From the NCBI GenBank assembly GCA_913774725.1, contig CAJYIG010000305.1, positions 1 to 28,029 of the forward strand: DNA of 28,029 nucleotides, written 5' to 3'. This DNA is from an uncultured Curtobacterium sp. (GTDB lineage: Bacteria; Actinomycetota; Actinomycetes; Actinomycetales; Microbacteriaceae). The notes below the pieces were generated by a model that was given only the letters and a program-made list of their open reading frames with translations, was not told the DNA's origin and did not search any database. The position numbers were made by a program, and so were the translations under genes. Shown here piece by piece: positions 15,179 through 26,472 of this stretch (position 1 is the first letter of the stretch; every line of letters starts with the position of its first letter).

Positions 15179-15820
15179 ATGCAGCTGACGAAGTACAACC
15201 ACGCCACGGTCGTCCTCGAGCAGGACGGCACCACCCTCGTGCTCGACCCCGGGGCGTTCACGCCGGAGGCAGCGGACCTCGTCCGCTCCGCCACCGCCGT
15301 GCTCGTCACGCACGAGCACCCCGACCACCTCGACGTCGATGCGGTGCGCGCCGGACTGGACGCGAACCCGGAGCTCGTCGTCCGCGGACCTCGTCCGGTC
15401 GTCGACCAGCTCGGCGAGCACGACGGCCGGGTCGTCGCCGTCGAGGCGGGCGACACCTTCTCGATCGGTGCGTTCGACGTCCGGGTGTTCGGCGAGCAGC
15501 ACGCCGTGATCCACCCCGACGTCCCGGTGATCCCGAACGTCGGGTACCTGGTCGACGACACCGTGTTCCACCCGGGCGACGCCTACCTCGTCCCCGGAGT
15601 GCCGGTGCCGACCCTGCTCATGCCGACGAGCGGTCCGTGGACGCACACGGCCGAGGCGGTCGACTACGTGCGCGAGGTGCAGCCGGAGCGCGTCGTGCAG
15701 ATCCACGAGGCGATGCTCAGCGAGCTCGGGCAGCAGTCGACCGCGCGGTTCCTCGGGCCGGACATGCTCGGGACGGTGCCGGTCACGATCCTGGCGTCGG
15801 GCGAGTCCATCACGGTCTGA
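15179..15820 (+). CDS. MBL-fold metallo-hydrolase
   Basis: A 213-aa metallo-beta-lactamase-fold hydrolase of the UlaG/YtxK-like beta-lactamase-fold group. The start MQLTKYNHATVVLEQDGTTLVLDPG is typical of small soluble members. The metal motif is His45-x-His47-x-Asp49-His50 (THEHPDH), with later ligands likely in EQHAVIH, FHPGDAYL and QIHEAML. The frame is open further upstream from 15137, but the ATG at 15179 begins at the conserved first strand and has TTGACT 6 nt before it. The substrate is unknown. It stands alone between a terminator and the HAD gene 66 nt downstream. Confidence 0.88.
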   Translation: MQLTKYNHATVVLEQDGTTLVLDPGAFTPEAADLVRSATAVLVTHEHPDHLDVDAVRAGLDANPELVVRGPRPVVDQLGEHDGRVVAVEAGDTFSIGAFDVRVFGEQHAVIHPDVPVIPNVGYLVDDTVFHPGDAYLVPGVPVPTLLMPTSGPWTHTAEAVDYVREVQPERVVQIHEAMLSELGQQSTARFLGPDMLGTVPVTILASGESITV

Positions 15821-15886
15821 GCCCCGCGCGGTCAGGTCCGTTCCGGGCTGAGTCGTCGCCCGCGGTCGGGGGAGCACGCTGGACGG

Positions 15887-16567
15887 ATGCCTGACGCTCC
15901 CTCGACCGCGGTCCTCTTCGACATCGACGGCACCCTCGCCGACTCCAACTACGCGCACGTCGATGCATGGTGGCGCGCCTTCCGGGCCGCCGGGGAGTCG
16001 GTCGACGCGTGGCGCATCCACCGGGCGATCGGCATGGACTCCGGGCGGTTGCTCGAGGAGCTGCTGCCCGACGCGTCCGACGAGGTCCGGGACCAGGCGA
16101 AGCAGTTCCACACCGCGTTCTACTCGGAGCACATGCCGCAGCTCCGGCTCCTGCCCGGGGCTCGGGAGCTGCTCGAGGCCGTCGCCGACGCCGGGCACGC
16201 GGTCGTGCTCGCCACGAGCGCGCCCGAGTCGGAACTGTCCGTGCTGCGCGACCTGCTCGACGCCTCCGCCTGGGTGACCGCGGAGACGAGCTCGGAGGAC
16301 GTCGAACAGGCGAAGCCCGCGCCGGGGATCATCCAGGTGGCGCTCGACAAGGTCGGGGTCGCGGCGGACCGTGCGGTGATGGTGGGTGACGCGATGTGGG
16401 ACGTCGAGTCGTCCGGCAAGGTCGGGCTGCCCTGCGTCGGTGTGATGACCGGCGGGATCGGCGGGGACGAGCTCCGGGGCGCCGGCGCTGCAGCCGTGTA
16501 CGACGACGCGGCCGCCGTGCTCGCCGCGTTCCGGGCGGGCGAGGGGCCCATCGCCGCGCTGGCCTGA
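15887..16567 (+). CDS. HAD-family hydrolase, phosphoglycolate-phosphatase-like
   Basis: A 226-aa HAD-superfamily phosphatase with an alpha-helical cap. Motif I is LFDIDGTLADSN (nucleophile Asp12, Asp14), motif II is VVLATSAPESE, motif III lysine is in EQAKPAPGI, and motif IV is VMVGDAMWDV. The cap (about residues 20-85) includes HVDAWWRAFRAAG. This architecture fits subfamily IA enzymes such as phosphoglycolate or beta-phosphoglucomutase-like phosphatases, but the substrate is not fixed. CACGCT lies 6 nt before the ATG. Confidence 0.9.
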   Translation: MPDAPSTAVLFDIDGTLADSNYAHVDAWWRAFRAAGESVDAWRIHRAIGMDSGRLLEELLPDASDEVRDQAKQFHTAFYSEHMPQLRLLPGARELLEAVADAGHAVVLATSAPESELSVLRDLLDASAWVTAETSSEDVEQAKPAPGIIQVALDKVGVAADRAVMVGDAMWDVESSGKVGLPCVGVMTGGIGGDELRGAGAAAVYDDAAAVLAAFRAGEGPIAALA

Positions 16568-16705
16568 GCGCGCCCGCGCCCACGCCGGCCCGCGGCGCGC
16601 CCCGAGCCTCGGTCCGAGTGACGTTCCTCGCATCGGATCGCGCGAGCAGTGTCGCCGTGCGCGAGTCTCGGGCAGGTCACGCCGCGCGTGCGAGGATGGG
16701 CGATC

Positions 16706-19563
<2,858 letters not shown>

Positions 19564-19587
<24 letters not shown>

Positions 19588-19667
19588 GCCCCGATGTCTC
19601 CGAGACGCCTCCGGAAACGGGGGCGTCTCGCCGTTCCCGGGGCGTCTCGGGCGGACGCCGGCGTCTC
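19564..19667. terminator. 104-bp palindrome with 19-bp internal period between convergent genes
   Basis: GAGACGCC occurs at 19564, 19583 and 19602, and its complement GGCGTCTC at 19622, 19641 and 19660. Both series have a 19-bp period and are mirror-placed around 19615.5. The innermost arms CGAGACGCCTCC (19601-19612) and GGGGGCGTCTCG (19619-19630) form a 12-bp stem, with one G-U pair on the plus-strand RNA, and a GGAAAC loop. It probably terminates transcription of both the efflux and lacI genes, but its regular build is unusual. Confidence 0.7.
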
Positions 19668-19711
19668 GGGCCTCTCGTCCGGCAGGCGTCCGCGGACGCC
19701 CGAGGTGCCCG

Positions 19712-20719
19712 TCAGGCGCCGGTGCTCGCGCGCGGGACCAGGTGGGCCGGCAGGTCGACGGGCTCCACCGCGGTGCCGTCGACCGTCGCGAGCAGGCGCA
19801 GGGCGGCGGTGCGGCCGAGCTCGGCTCCCGGCAGTGCGACGCTGGTCAGGGCCGGCGCGGTGACGGACGACGAGGGCAGGTCGTCGAAGCCCGCGACCGC
19901 CAGGTCCTCGGGCACCCGGAGCCCCATCGCGCTCGCGACCCGGAGCACGCCGTACGCCAGGGTGTCCGCGGCCGCCACGACCGCCGTGACGCCGTCCTCG
20001 TGCCAGGCCTCGACGACGTGCTCGGTCGCCAGGGCGGCGGCGTCCACGGTCAGGTCCGCGCGGGCGCTGACCTCCGACACGGTGATCCCGGCGGCCGCGC
20101 ACGCCTCGTCGAACATCCGGTGGCGGATGCCGAACGTGGCGACCCGTGCGGTGCCGTCGAGGTAGGCGACGTGCTCGTGCCCGCGGTCGCGCAGGTGTGC
20201 CACGAGGGCGTCGATCCCCGGGGCGAGGTCGTAGTCGACGGCGGTCGTGCCCTCGGCGGCGTCGGGCGCGTCGAGCAGCACGACCGGGACGCTCGCCGTC
20301 ATCGGTTCGCCGGCTGCCGGTGCGTCGACCAGGATCCCCGCCGGGCGCAGCCGCTCGAAGCGCCGGAGGTCGGCCGCCGTGGGCTGTGCGCCGCGCTCGG
20401 TGACCGAGAGCACCAGCTGGTACCGGTCGCCCAGGGTGTCCCGCACGCCGCGGATCACCTCGGCGAAGAACGGGTTCGACAGGTCCGGTGCGATGAGCAC
20501 GACCAGGTCGCCGGTGCCGCGGGCGAGGGAGCTCGCGGCGTGGTCGACGACGTACCCGAGGGCGTCGACGGCGTCGCGCACCCGGTCGGCGATCGGCTGG
20601 GACACCCGGCCGCGGTCCTTGCCGTTGACCACGAGGGAGACCGTCGCGATGCTCGTCCCCGCGCGTTCGGCCACCATCGCCGCGGTCACGCGACGACCGT
20701 GGGGGGTGGGGGAGGGCAC
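19712..20719 (-). CDS. LacI-family transcriptional regulator of the nucleoside operon
   Basis: A 335-aa regulator. The HTH is at about residues 10-55: VTAAMVAERAGTSIATVSLVVNG, with the hinge helix near VSQPIADRVRDAVDALGY and the linker ASSLARG. The periplasmic-binding-protein-like sensor domain follows (DLVVLIAPDLSNPFFAEVIRGV, VAGFDDLPSSSVTAPALTSV). The GTG at 20719 has TAGGCT 6 nt upstream (20726-20731, minus strand), indicating a leaderless transcript. It is divergent from the nucleoside hydrolase operon and close to two inverted operators, so it very likely represses that operon in response to a nucleoside or ribose. Confidence 0.93.
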   Translation of the reverse strand: MPSPTPHGRRVTAAMVAERAGTSIATVSLVVNGKDRGRVSQPIADRVRDAVDALGYVVDHAASSLARGTGDLVVLIAPDLSNPFFAEVIRGVRDTLGDRYQLVLSVTERGAQPTAADLRRFERLRPAGILVDAPAAGEPMTASVPVVLLDAPDAAEGTTAVDYDLAPGIDALVAHLRDRGHEHVAYLDGTARVATFGIRHRMFDEACAAAGITVSEVSARADLTVDAAALATEHVVEAWHEDGVTAVVAAADTLAYGVLRVASAMGLRVPEDLAVAGFDDLPSSSVTAPALTSVALPGAELGRTAALRLLATVDGTAVEPVDLPAHLVPRASTGA

Positions 20720-20725
20720 CCGACG

Positions 20726-20731
20726 AGCCTA
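20726..20731 (-). promoter_or_regulatory. Candidate -10 element for leaderless transcription of lacI-type gene
   Basis: On the minus strand TAGGCT is followed by six bases and then the GTG at 20719. The same hexamer and spacing occur before the AlkD-like gene. Confidence 0.5.
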
Positions 20732-20773
20732 CCGACCGGGCCGGGTGCACGGACGGGCGAGGATCGCTCGGAG

Positions 20774-20802
20774 TTGACGTCAAGCGTTTGACGTGTTCGA
20801 AT
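20774..20802 (+). promoter_or_regulatory. Promoter of the nucleoside salvage operon
   Basis: TTGACG (20774-20779), a 17-nt spacer and TCGAAT (20797-20802) form the best sigma-70-like promoter in the window. It is interleaved with two operators and precedes the nucleoside hydrolase start by about 150 nt. Confidence 0.6.
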
Positions 20803-20816
20803 GTCAAACGCTTGAC
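20779..20816. promoter_or_regulatory. Two inverted LacI-type operators
   Basis: GTCAAGCGTTTGAC (20779-20792) and its exact reverse complement GTCAAACGCTTGAC (20803-20816) are separated by 10 bp, 24 bp centre to centre. Each is itself a dyad with a central CG or GC-type step and one mismatch, as in LacI-family sites. The first lies between -35 and -10, the second over the expected transcription start. Confidence 0.75.
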
Positions 20817-20948
20817 GCGCCGAGCTGGAGTTGGTTCCTCCACAGCGCGGACCCCACCGCGTCGAGCACACACGTCCGTCCGGCACTCCCGGACACGGCG
20901 GGCCTGGACGGTCCGCCGACGCAGATCCCCGACGAAGTGGAGCCCACG

Positions 20949-21992
20949 GTGCCCGATGCAACGACGCAGAAGATCATCCTCGACTGCGACCCCGGCCACG
21001 ACGACGCCGTCGCCCTCCTGCTGGCGCACGGCAACCCGACGATCGAGCTCCTCGCCGTCACCACGGTCGTCGGCAACCAGACCCTGCCGAAGGTCACCCG
21101 CAACGCCCTCGCCGTCGCACGGATCGCCGGCATCACGGGCGTGCCCTTCGCCGCCGGCGCCGACCGCCCGCTGCTGCGCGAGATCGAGGTCGCCCCGGAG
21201 ATCCACGGCGAGAGCGGCCTGGACGGGCCGATGCTCCCCGAGCCGTCGTCCGAGCTGGACGAGCGGCACGCCGTCGACCTCATCATCGACACGGTGATGG
21301 CGCACGAGCCCGGCACCGTGACGATCGTTCCGACCGCCGGCCTGACGAACATCGCCCTCGCCGTCCGCAAGGAGCCGCGCATCGTCGAGCGGGTGAAGCA
21401 GGTCGTGCTGATGGGCGGCGGCGTGCACGTCGGCAACTGGAGCCCGGTCGCCGAGTTCAACATCGTCATCGACCCCGAGGCTGCCGACATCGTCTTCCGT
21501 GCGGGCTGGGACGTCGTGATGGTCGGGCTCGACCTGACCCACCAGGCGCTCGCCACCCCCGAGGTCGCCGCGCGCATCGCCGCCGTCGGGACCGGCCCTG
21601 CCGCGTTCGTCGGCGAGCTGCTCGAGTTCTTCGGGAAGGCGTACGAGGACGCCCAGGGCTTCGACGCCCCGCCCGTGCACGACCCCTGCGCCGTCGCGTA
21701 CGTCATCGACCCGACGATCGTCCGTGCGGTGAAGATGCCGATCGCGATCGAGACGACGGGCACCCACACGCTCGGCATGACCGTCGCCGACCTCCGCGGC
21801 CCCGCGCCGGAGGACTGCCGGACGAGCGCCGCGATGGAACTCGACCACGAGCGGTTCTGGGACCTGGTCGTCGACGCCCTCGAGCGCATCGGTGAGACGC
21901 CCGACACCGGGTGGACGCCGCGCGCCGCCGCCGAGGCGATCGCGGACACCGACAGCGACACCGTCGGCACGCCCGTCGCGCAGGAGCGCTGA
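20949..21992 (+). CDS. Inosine-uridine-preferring-type nucleoside hydrolase
   Basis: A 347-aa nucleoside N-ribohydrolase that splits ribonucleosides into base and ribose. The calcium-binding motif LDCDPGHDDAVALLLA supplies Asp14, Asp18 and Asp19; the conserved MGGGVHVGNWSPVAEFNIVIDPEAA segment (read in two parts) follows, and PVHDPCAV gives the catalytic His244 and Asp245. The GTG at 20949 is preceded by GGAG at 8 nt and starts just before the first strand KIILDCD; the frame is open up to 20793, but that part covers the operator. A C-terminal extension (about 30 residues after ALERIGETPD) is not part of the usual fold. First gene of the LacI-controlled operon. Confidence 0.93.
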   Translation: MPDATTQKIILDCDPGHDDAVALLLAHGNPTIELLAVTTVVGNQTLPKVTRNALAVARIAGITGVPFAAGADRPLLREIEVAPEIHGESGLDGPMLPEPSSELDERHAVDLIIDTVMAHEPGTVTIVPTAGLTNIALAVRKEPRIVERVKQVVLMGGGVHVGNWSPVAEFNIVIDPEAADIVFRAGWDVVMVGLDLTHQALATPEVAARIAAVGTGPAAFVGELLEFFGKAYEDAQGFDAPPVHDPCAVAYVIDPTIVRAVKMPIAIETTGTHTLGMTVADLRGPAPEDCRTSAAMELDHERFWDLVVDALERIGETPDTGWTPRAAAEAIADTDSDTVGTPVAQER

Positions 21993-21997
21993 GCGCC

Positions 21998-23407
21998 GTG
22001 ACCACCACCTCGACGACGAAGTCGACCGCTGCCCTCACCGCGGCCCTGCTCGCCGCCTGCGTCGCGTTCCAGCTGAACGCGAGCATGCTCAGCCCGGCGC
22101 TCGCGACGATGGCGGACGAGCTCCGCACCGACGACGCGACCATCGGGCTCTCACAGACGCTGTTCTTCACGATCGCGGCCCTGTTCTCGCTCTTCCTGCC
22201 CCGGCTGTCCGACATCGTGGGCCGCAAGCGCGTCCTGCTCGCCATGCTCCTCGTGATGCTGGTCGGCAGCGTCGTCGCCGCCCTCGCGGTGAACGTGCCG
22301 ATGCTGTTCGTCGGCCGCATGATCCAGGGCGTCACCGGCCCGGTCGTGCCCATCGGCCTGCTCATCCTGCGCAACGAGATCGCCGACCCGAAGCGCTACG
22401 GCGCCGCACTCGGCCTGCTCACTGCGGTGAACGGCGGCATCGCCGGGGTCGACGCCCTGGCCGGCGGCTGGATCGCGACGCACTTCGGGTTCCGCGGCAT
22501 CTTCTGGGTGATCGTCGTCGTCACCGCCGTCGCCGCGCTCATGGTCGTCCGCTGGGGCGTCGAGTCCCGACCCTCCGCCGGCACGCGCATGGACTGGTGG
22601 GGCGTGCTCCCGCTGGTCGTCAGCGTCGGCGCGCTGCTCACCGCGGGCAACGAGGCCGGCAAGCTCGCCGCGGCCGACTGGGCACTCGTCGTCGGCGCGA
22701 TCGTCCTCGCGGTCGTCGCGTTCGGGGTGTTCTGGGCGATCGAGGCGCGGGTCCGCGAGCCGCTCGTGGAGACCCGGTACCTCGAGCGCCGCGGGACCTG
22801 GGCGCTGCTCGTCACGACCCTGCTCACCATGACGGGTGTCTTCGCCGTCGTGAACGGCCTGGTCACGAGCCTGGCCCAGAACGACGAGGTCGGCTTCGGG
22901 ATGGAGCCGGACGTCGCCTCGCTCGCGTTCCTCGTGCCCTACGCGCTCGTCGGGTGGATCGTCGGGCCGTTCTCCGGACGCCTCGCGCCGACGCTCGGCT
23001 ACCGGGCGGTCCTGCGGGTCGGGCTGGTCGGCAGCATCGTCGCCACGCTCGTCATGGCGTTCGTCGGCGTCCGCTCGCTGCCCGTGCTCGTCGCCGCCAC
23101 CGTGCTCATCGGCATCACCTACGCGGGCATCGCGAACATCGTCCTGAACGGACTCGGCATCGTGCTCTCGCCGGAGTCCAACCCCGGGTTCCTGCCCGGC
23201 CTCAACGCCGGTGCGTTCAACCTCGGTGCGGGCATCAGCTTCGCGGTGCTGCCGGCGCTGCAGACCGCCCTCGGCACCGGCGGGTCCGCGGGCACCACCG
23301 GCTACTCCGGTGGGATGCTGCTCGGTGCCGTGATCACCGTCGCGGCCCTCGCCACGTCCTTCCTCATCCCGCGCCCGGCCTCGGCCGAGACAGGAGCCAC
23401 CGCATGA
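21998..23407 (+). CDS. MFS transporter, probable nucleoside uptake
   Basis: A 469-aa major facilitator protein with about 12-14 membrane segments. N-terminal features are ACVAFQLNASMLSPALATMADEL, the loop motif LSDIVGRKRVLLAM, and the MIQGVTGPVVPIGLLILRNEIADPKRYG region resembling drug:H+ antiporters. The fold family alone would suggest efflux, but its place between nucleoside hydrolase and ribokinase suggests nucleoside or ribose import. The GTG at 21998 is 5 nt after the hydrolase stop, with AGGAG in the end of that gene. The stop overlaps the ribokinase ATG. Confidence 0.88.
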   Translation: MTTTSTTKSTAALTAALLAACVAFQLNASMLSPALATMADELRTDDATIGLSQTLFFTIAALFSLFLPRLSDIVGRKRVLLAMLLVMLVGSVVAALAVNVPMLFVGRMIQGVTGPVVPIGLLILRNEIADPKRYGAALGLLTAVNGGIAGVDALAGGWIATHFGFRGIFWVIVVVTAVAALMVVRWGVESRPSAGTRMDWWGVLPLVVSVGALLTAGNEAGKLAAADWALVVGAIVLAVVAFGVFWAIEARVREPLVETRYLERRGTWALLVTTLLTMTGVFAVVNGLVTSLAQNDEVGFGMEPDVASLAFLVPYALVGWIVGPFSGRLAPTLGYRAVLRVGLVGSIVATLVMAFVGVRSLPVLVAATVLIGITYAGIANIVLNGLGIVLSPESNPGFLPGLNAGAFNLGAGISFAVLPALQTALGTGGSAGTTGYSGGMLLGAVITVAALATSFLIPRPASAETGATA

Positions 23408-24261
23408 GCGGCATCGTCGTCGTGGGCAGCCTCAACGCGGACCTGGTGGTCCGCACGGAGCGCTTCCCGAAGCCCGGGGAGACCCTGCAGGGGTCGGACC
23501 TCGCGATCCTGCCGGGCGGCAAGTCCGCCAACCAGGCGGTGGCGGCCGGGAGGCTCGGGGGCACCGTCCGCATGATCGGTGCGGTCGGCGACGACGGGAA
23601 CGGCACGCTCCTGCGCGAGTCCGTCGCATCGGCCCACGTCGACACGACGCACGTCGCCGTCCGACAGGGCGTCGCCACCGGGACCGCCGTCATCACGGTC
23701 GACGCCGCGGGCGAGAACACCATCGTGATCTCCGGCGGCGCGAACGCCACGCTCACGCCGGAGGACCTGCCTGCCACGGCGTTCGACGGTGCCGGCGTGC
23801 TCGGGCTCTGCCTCGAGGTCTCGATCGAGGTCGTGCTCGCCGCCGCGCGGGCCGGCCGTGCCGCGGGGGCCACGGTGCTCACCAACCTGTCGCCGTTCGG
23901 GGCGGTGCCGCAGGAGCTCCTCGACCTGACCGACGTGCTGCTCGTGAACGAGCACGAGGCCGCCGAGCTCGGGGACCACGGCGTCGCCCGCTCGATCGTG
24001 ACCCGGGGTGGCGCCGGCTGCACGGTGCACGACGGGGACGCCGATCCGGTCGACGTCGGCGCCGTGCGGGTCGAGCCCGTCGACACCACGGGCTGCGGCG
24101 ACGCGTTCATGGGTGCGATGGCGCTCCGGCTCGACGCCGGCGACTCCCTGCTCGAGGCCGCGCGCTTCGCCGTCGGGGTCGGTGCGTACGCCGCGACGAA
24201 GCCGGGCGCCCAGGCGTCCTACCCGACCACGTCGGAACTGGAGTCGTTCCTGCGGGCGTAG
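23404..24261 (+). CDS. rbsK: Ribokinase (PfkB family)
   Basis: A 285-aa sugar kinase converting ribose and ATP to ribose 5-phosphate. It begins VVVGSLNADLVVRTERFPKPGETL, has the substrate-binding GGKSANQAVAAGRLGG, the ENTIVISGGANATLTPEDL region, and the PfkB signature DTTGCGDAF with catalytic Asp233. Length and motifs match ribokinase rather than fructokinase. It starts in an ATGA overlap with the transporter gene. With the hydrolase it completes conversion of imported ribonucleosides into base plus pentose phosphate. The gene ends 30 nt before the Ppx-type gene. Confidence 0.92.
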   Translation: MSGIVVVGSLNADLVVRTERFPKPGETLQGSDLAILPGGKSANQAVAAGRLGGTVRMIGAVGDDGNGTLLRESVASAHVDTTHVAVRQGVATGTAVITVDAAGENTIVISGGANATLTPEDLPATAFDGAGVLGLCLEVSIEVVLAAARAGRAAGATVLTNLSPFGAVPQELLDLTDVLLVNEHEAAELGDHGVARSIVTRGGAGCTVHDGDADPVDVGAVRVEPVDTTGCGDAFMGAMALRLDAGDSLLEAARFAVGVGAYAATKPGAQASYPTTSELESFLRA

Positions 24262-24279
24262 CCCCGAGCCTCCCGGCGC

Positions 24280-24285
24280 TAGCGT
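24280..24285 (+). promoter_or_regulatory. Candidate -10 element for leaderless transcription of the Ppx/GppA gene
   Basis: TAGCGT lies exactly 6 nt before the ATG at 24292, although the gene follows ribokinase by only 30 nt. This suggests its own promoter rather than simple read-through. Confidence 0.5.
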
Positions 24286-24291
24286 TGGGGC

Positions 24292-25227
24292 ATGCGCGTC
24301 GGAGTCCTCGACATCGGGTCCAACACCGGCCACCTGCTCGTGGTCGACGCCCACGGTGGGGCCGCGCCGCTGCCGGCGTCCTCCTTCAAGCAGCCGCTGC
24401 GGCTCGCCGAGCACCTGGACGAGTCGGGCGCGGTGACGCCTGAGGGTGTCGACGCCCTCGCCGCCTTCGTGGCGGACGCCGTCCGCGTCGCCGAGGAGCG
24501 TGGGTGCGAGGACATGCTCGGCTTCGCGACCTCGGCCGTCCGCGATGCGGTGAACTCCGACGCGGTGCTCGCCCACGTCGAGGAGCGCACGGGCGTCGAG
24601 CTCGCGGTGCTGTCCGGCGAGGACGAGGCACGGCTGACGTTCCTGGCCGTGCGGCGGTGGTTCGGGTGGTCGGCCGGGCGACTGGCCGTGTTCGACATCG
24701 GTGGTGGCTCGCTCGAGATCGCCGGCGGGGCGGACGAGGCGCCCGACGTCGCGTGGTCGATGCCGATCGGCGCTGCCCGGCTCGCACGCCGGTACTTCGC
24801 CGAGGGGACGCCGAGCGAGGACGACGTCCGACGCATCCGGCACGAGATCCGCGTCGCCATCGCGCGCGATGCCGGACTGCTCCTGCGGTCCGGTCGGCCC
24901 GACCGCGCCGTGGCGACCTCGAAGACGTTCCGGTCGATCGCCCGCATCTGCGGAGCGGCGCCGTCGGCCGCCGGACCGCTCGTGCCGCGCGCGCTCGACG
25001 GCGCCGAACTGCGTCGGCTGCTGCCGTCGCTGCTGACGAAGTCCGTCGACGAGCTGGCGGCGCTGCCCGGTGTCTCGCCGAGCCGTGCGCACCAGGTCGT
25101 GCCGGGAGCGCTCGTCGCCGAGGCCTGCCTGGACATCTTCGACCTGCCGGCGCTCGAGATCTGCCCGTGGGCCCTGCGTGAGGGCGTGATCCTCGAGCGG
25201 CTCGACCAGCTGTCGGTGCTCGGCTGA
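24292..25227 (+). CDS. Ppx/GppA-family phosphatase
   Basis: A 311-aa member of the exopolyphosphatase/guanosine pentaphosphatase family in the actin-like ATPase fold. N-terminal phosphate loop: [15 protein letters not shown]; then [24 protein letters not shown] and the second loop [16 protein letters not shown], all in the usual order. Only the two core domains are present, as in short actinobacterial forms; there is no HD-like C-terminal domain. It may hydrolyse polyphosphate or pppGpp and so affect the stringent response. It faces the ABM-domain gene. Confidence 0.92.
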   Translation: MRVGVLDIGSNTGHLLVVDAHGGAAPLPASSFKQPLRLAEHLDESGAVTPEGVDALAAFVADAVRVAEERGCEDMLGFATSAVRDAVNSDAVLAHVEERTGVELAVLSGEDEARLTFLAVRRWFGWSAGRLAVFDIGGGSLEIAGGADEAPDVAWSMPIGAARLARRYFAEGTPSEDDVRRIRHEIRVAIARDAGLLLRSGRPDRAVATSKTFRSIARICGAAPSAAGPLVPRALDGAELRRLLPSLLTKSVDELAALPGVSPSRAHQVVPGALVAEACLDIFDLPALEICPWALREGVILERLDQLSVLG

Positions 25228-25228
25228 G

Positions 25229-25262
25229 ACCCGGCGCTGCCGACGCCCAGCGCTGCCCGGGT
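25229..25262. terminator. Hairpin between convergent genes
   Basis: ACCCGG and CCGGGT (25229-25234, 25257-25262) pair outside CGCTG and CAGCG (25235-25239, 25248-25252), with a 4-nt bulge on one side and an 8-nt loop. It starts 2 nt after the Ppx stop, a fit for a terminator serving both convergent genes. Confidence 0.5.
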
Positions 25263-25290
25263 GCTCGCCGAGGTCGTCGCTGCCCCGGGG

Positions 25291-25914
25291 TCAGGCCTCG
25301 GCTGACCGTCCCTCGGCTCGCGGGGGAGCGAGGAGCCACGGGCGGATGAGCTGCGTGACGAACGGCAGCACCCAGAAGGTCATGATCGGCGTGAGCACGA
25401 GCGTCGTGACGAGCACGCGCGGCAGCACCGCCACGTGCCCGAACGCCGGGACGAGCCAGCCGACCAGGTAGGTGAACGCCAGGTTCACCGGGAAGAACCC
25501 GAGCCAGATGCTCACGGCCTGCTTCCACCGCGGCGGGGCGCTCGACGCAGGGGCGTCCTGCGGGGCGTCGAACCAGCCCTCGATGCCGGTGCGCTTCTCG
25601 ACACGGGACTCCACCACGAGGTCACGCCCCTGGTCGAGCCAGCGGAGCCGGTCGTCGGAGTTCTCCCACGTGGCGAGCTGTTCGTGGTCGGCGAACCGGT
25701 AGAGCATGTGCCACTCGCGACTGGTGGCGTGGGAGCGGACCCACCCGGAGCCGAGGAAGCCCGGGTAGCGGTTCGCCAGGTTGACACCGGACTGCACCCA
25801 GGCAGTGGCGTCGGGGATGCGGTCGGGCTCGACCAGACGGGTGATGGACACGGTGACGGGCGGGCCTGCGGTCACGGATGACGACTGCAGACTCCCTGGC
25901 TCTTGTGGAGTCAT
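25291..25914 (-). CDS. ABM-domain (antibiotic biosynthesis monooxygenase-like) membrane protein
   Basis: A 207-aa two-part protein. Residues about 18-115 form a ferredoxin-like ABM domain: VTVSITRLVEPDRI, YPGFLGSGWVR, REWHMLYRFADHEQL, and WLDQGRDLVVESRVEKRTG. After a linker ending PPRWKQAVSIW come about three membrane segments (LGFFPVNLAFTYLVGWLVP, LPRVLVTTLVLTPIMTFWVLP). Function is unknown; the name comes from the fold only. The ATG at 25914 is chosen because it is the first start in frame near the domain, with GAGACT 6 nt upstream. Divergent from the DUF6328 gene. Confidence 0.85.
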   Translation of the reverse strand: MTPQEPGSLQSSSVTAGPPVTVSITRLVEPDRIPDATAWVQSGVNLANRYPGFLGSGWVRSHATSREWHMLYRFADHEQLATWENSDDRLRWLDQGRDLVVESRVEKRTGIEGWFDAPQDAPASSAPPRWKQAVSIWLGFFPVNLAFTYLVGWLVPAFGHVAVLPRVLVTTLVLTPIMTFWVLPFVTQLIRPWLLAPPRAEGRSAEA

Positions 25915-25959
25915 GCGGACAGTCTCGCTGAGTCGTGTTTCGGGCTCGTGACGGCGCAG

Positions 25960-25965
25960 TAGGTT
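25960..25965 (+). promoter_or_regulatory. Candidate -10 element for leaderless transcription of the DUF6328 gene
   Basis: TAGGTT lies exactly 6 nt before the ATG at 25972, with no ribosome-binding sequence between them. Confidence 0.5.
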
Positions 25966-25971
25966 CGGCAC

Positions 25972-26472
25972 ATGAGCGACGTCAGCGGTGCAGCACAGGA
26001 CACCGAGCGCGGTCGGCACGAGACCCCGACCGAGCGGTGGGACCGGAACTGGTCGGACATCCAGCAGGAGCTCCGCATCGTGCAGACCGGGACGCAGATC
26101 CTGGCCGGGTTCCTGCTGACGCTGCCGTTCCAGCAGCGGTTCACGATGCTCAGCACCAGCGAGGAGGTCGTCTACCTCGTGCTCGTCGCGCTCGCCGTGG
26201 TGATCACGGTCGTCGCGCTCTCCGCCGTGTCCGCGCACCGACTGGTGTTCCGGCAGCGCCAGAAACACGACCTGGTCCGGGCCGGCAACGCGCTGCTCAT
26301 CGCGGCGCTCGCGGCGAGTGCGCTGCTGTTCTCGGGCACGGTGCTGTTCGTGTTCGACGTCGTGATCGGGGACGTCGGCGGGATCGTCGGCGGGGTCGTC
26401 GTGTTCCTCGGGACGGCAGCGCTCTGGGTCTCGATCCCGCTCGCGCTCCGCCGGACCCGGCGAGACGGTTAG
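25972..26472 (+). CDS. DUF6328 family membrane protein
   Basis: A 166-aa integral membrane protein resembling DUF6328. The hallmark is IQQELRIVQTGTQILAGFLLTLPFQQRF, here read in two parts at residues about 29-56, followed by VVYLVLVALAVVITVVALSAVSAHRLVFRQRQK and two more hydrophobic segments near the C-terminus, about four in total. Function is unknown. Its stop codon interlocks with that of Ku in the four bases TTAG (26469-26472), so both genes end on the same bases. Confidence 0.85.
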   Translation: MSDVSGAAQDTERGRHETPTERWDRNWSDIQQELRIVQTGTQILAGFLLTLPFQQRFTMLSTSEEVVYLVLVALAVVITVVALSAVSAHRLVFRQRQKHDLVRAGNALLIAALAASALLFSGTVLFVFDVVIGDVGGIVGGVVVFLGTAALWVSIPLALRRTRRDG

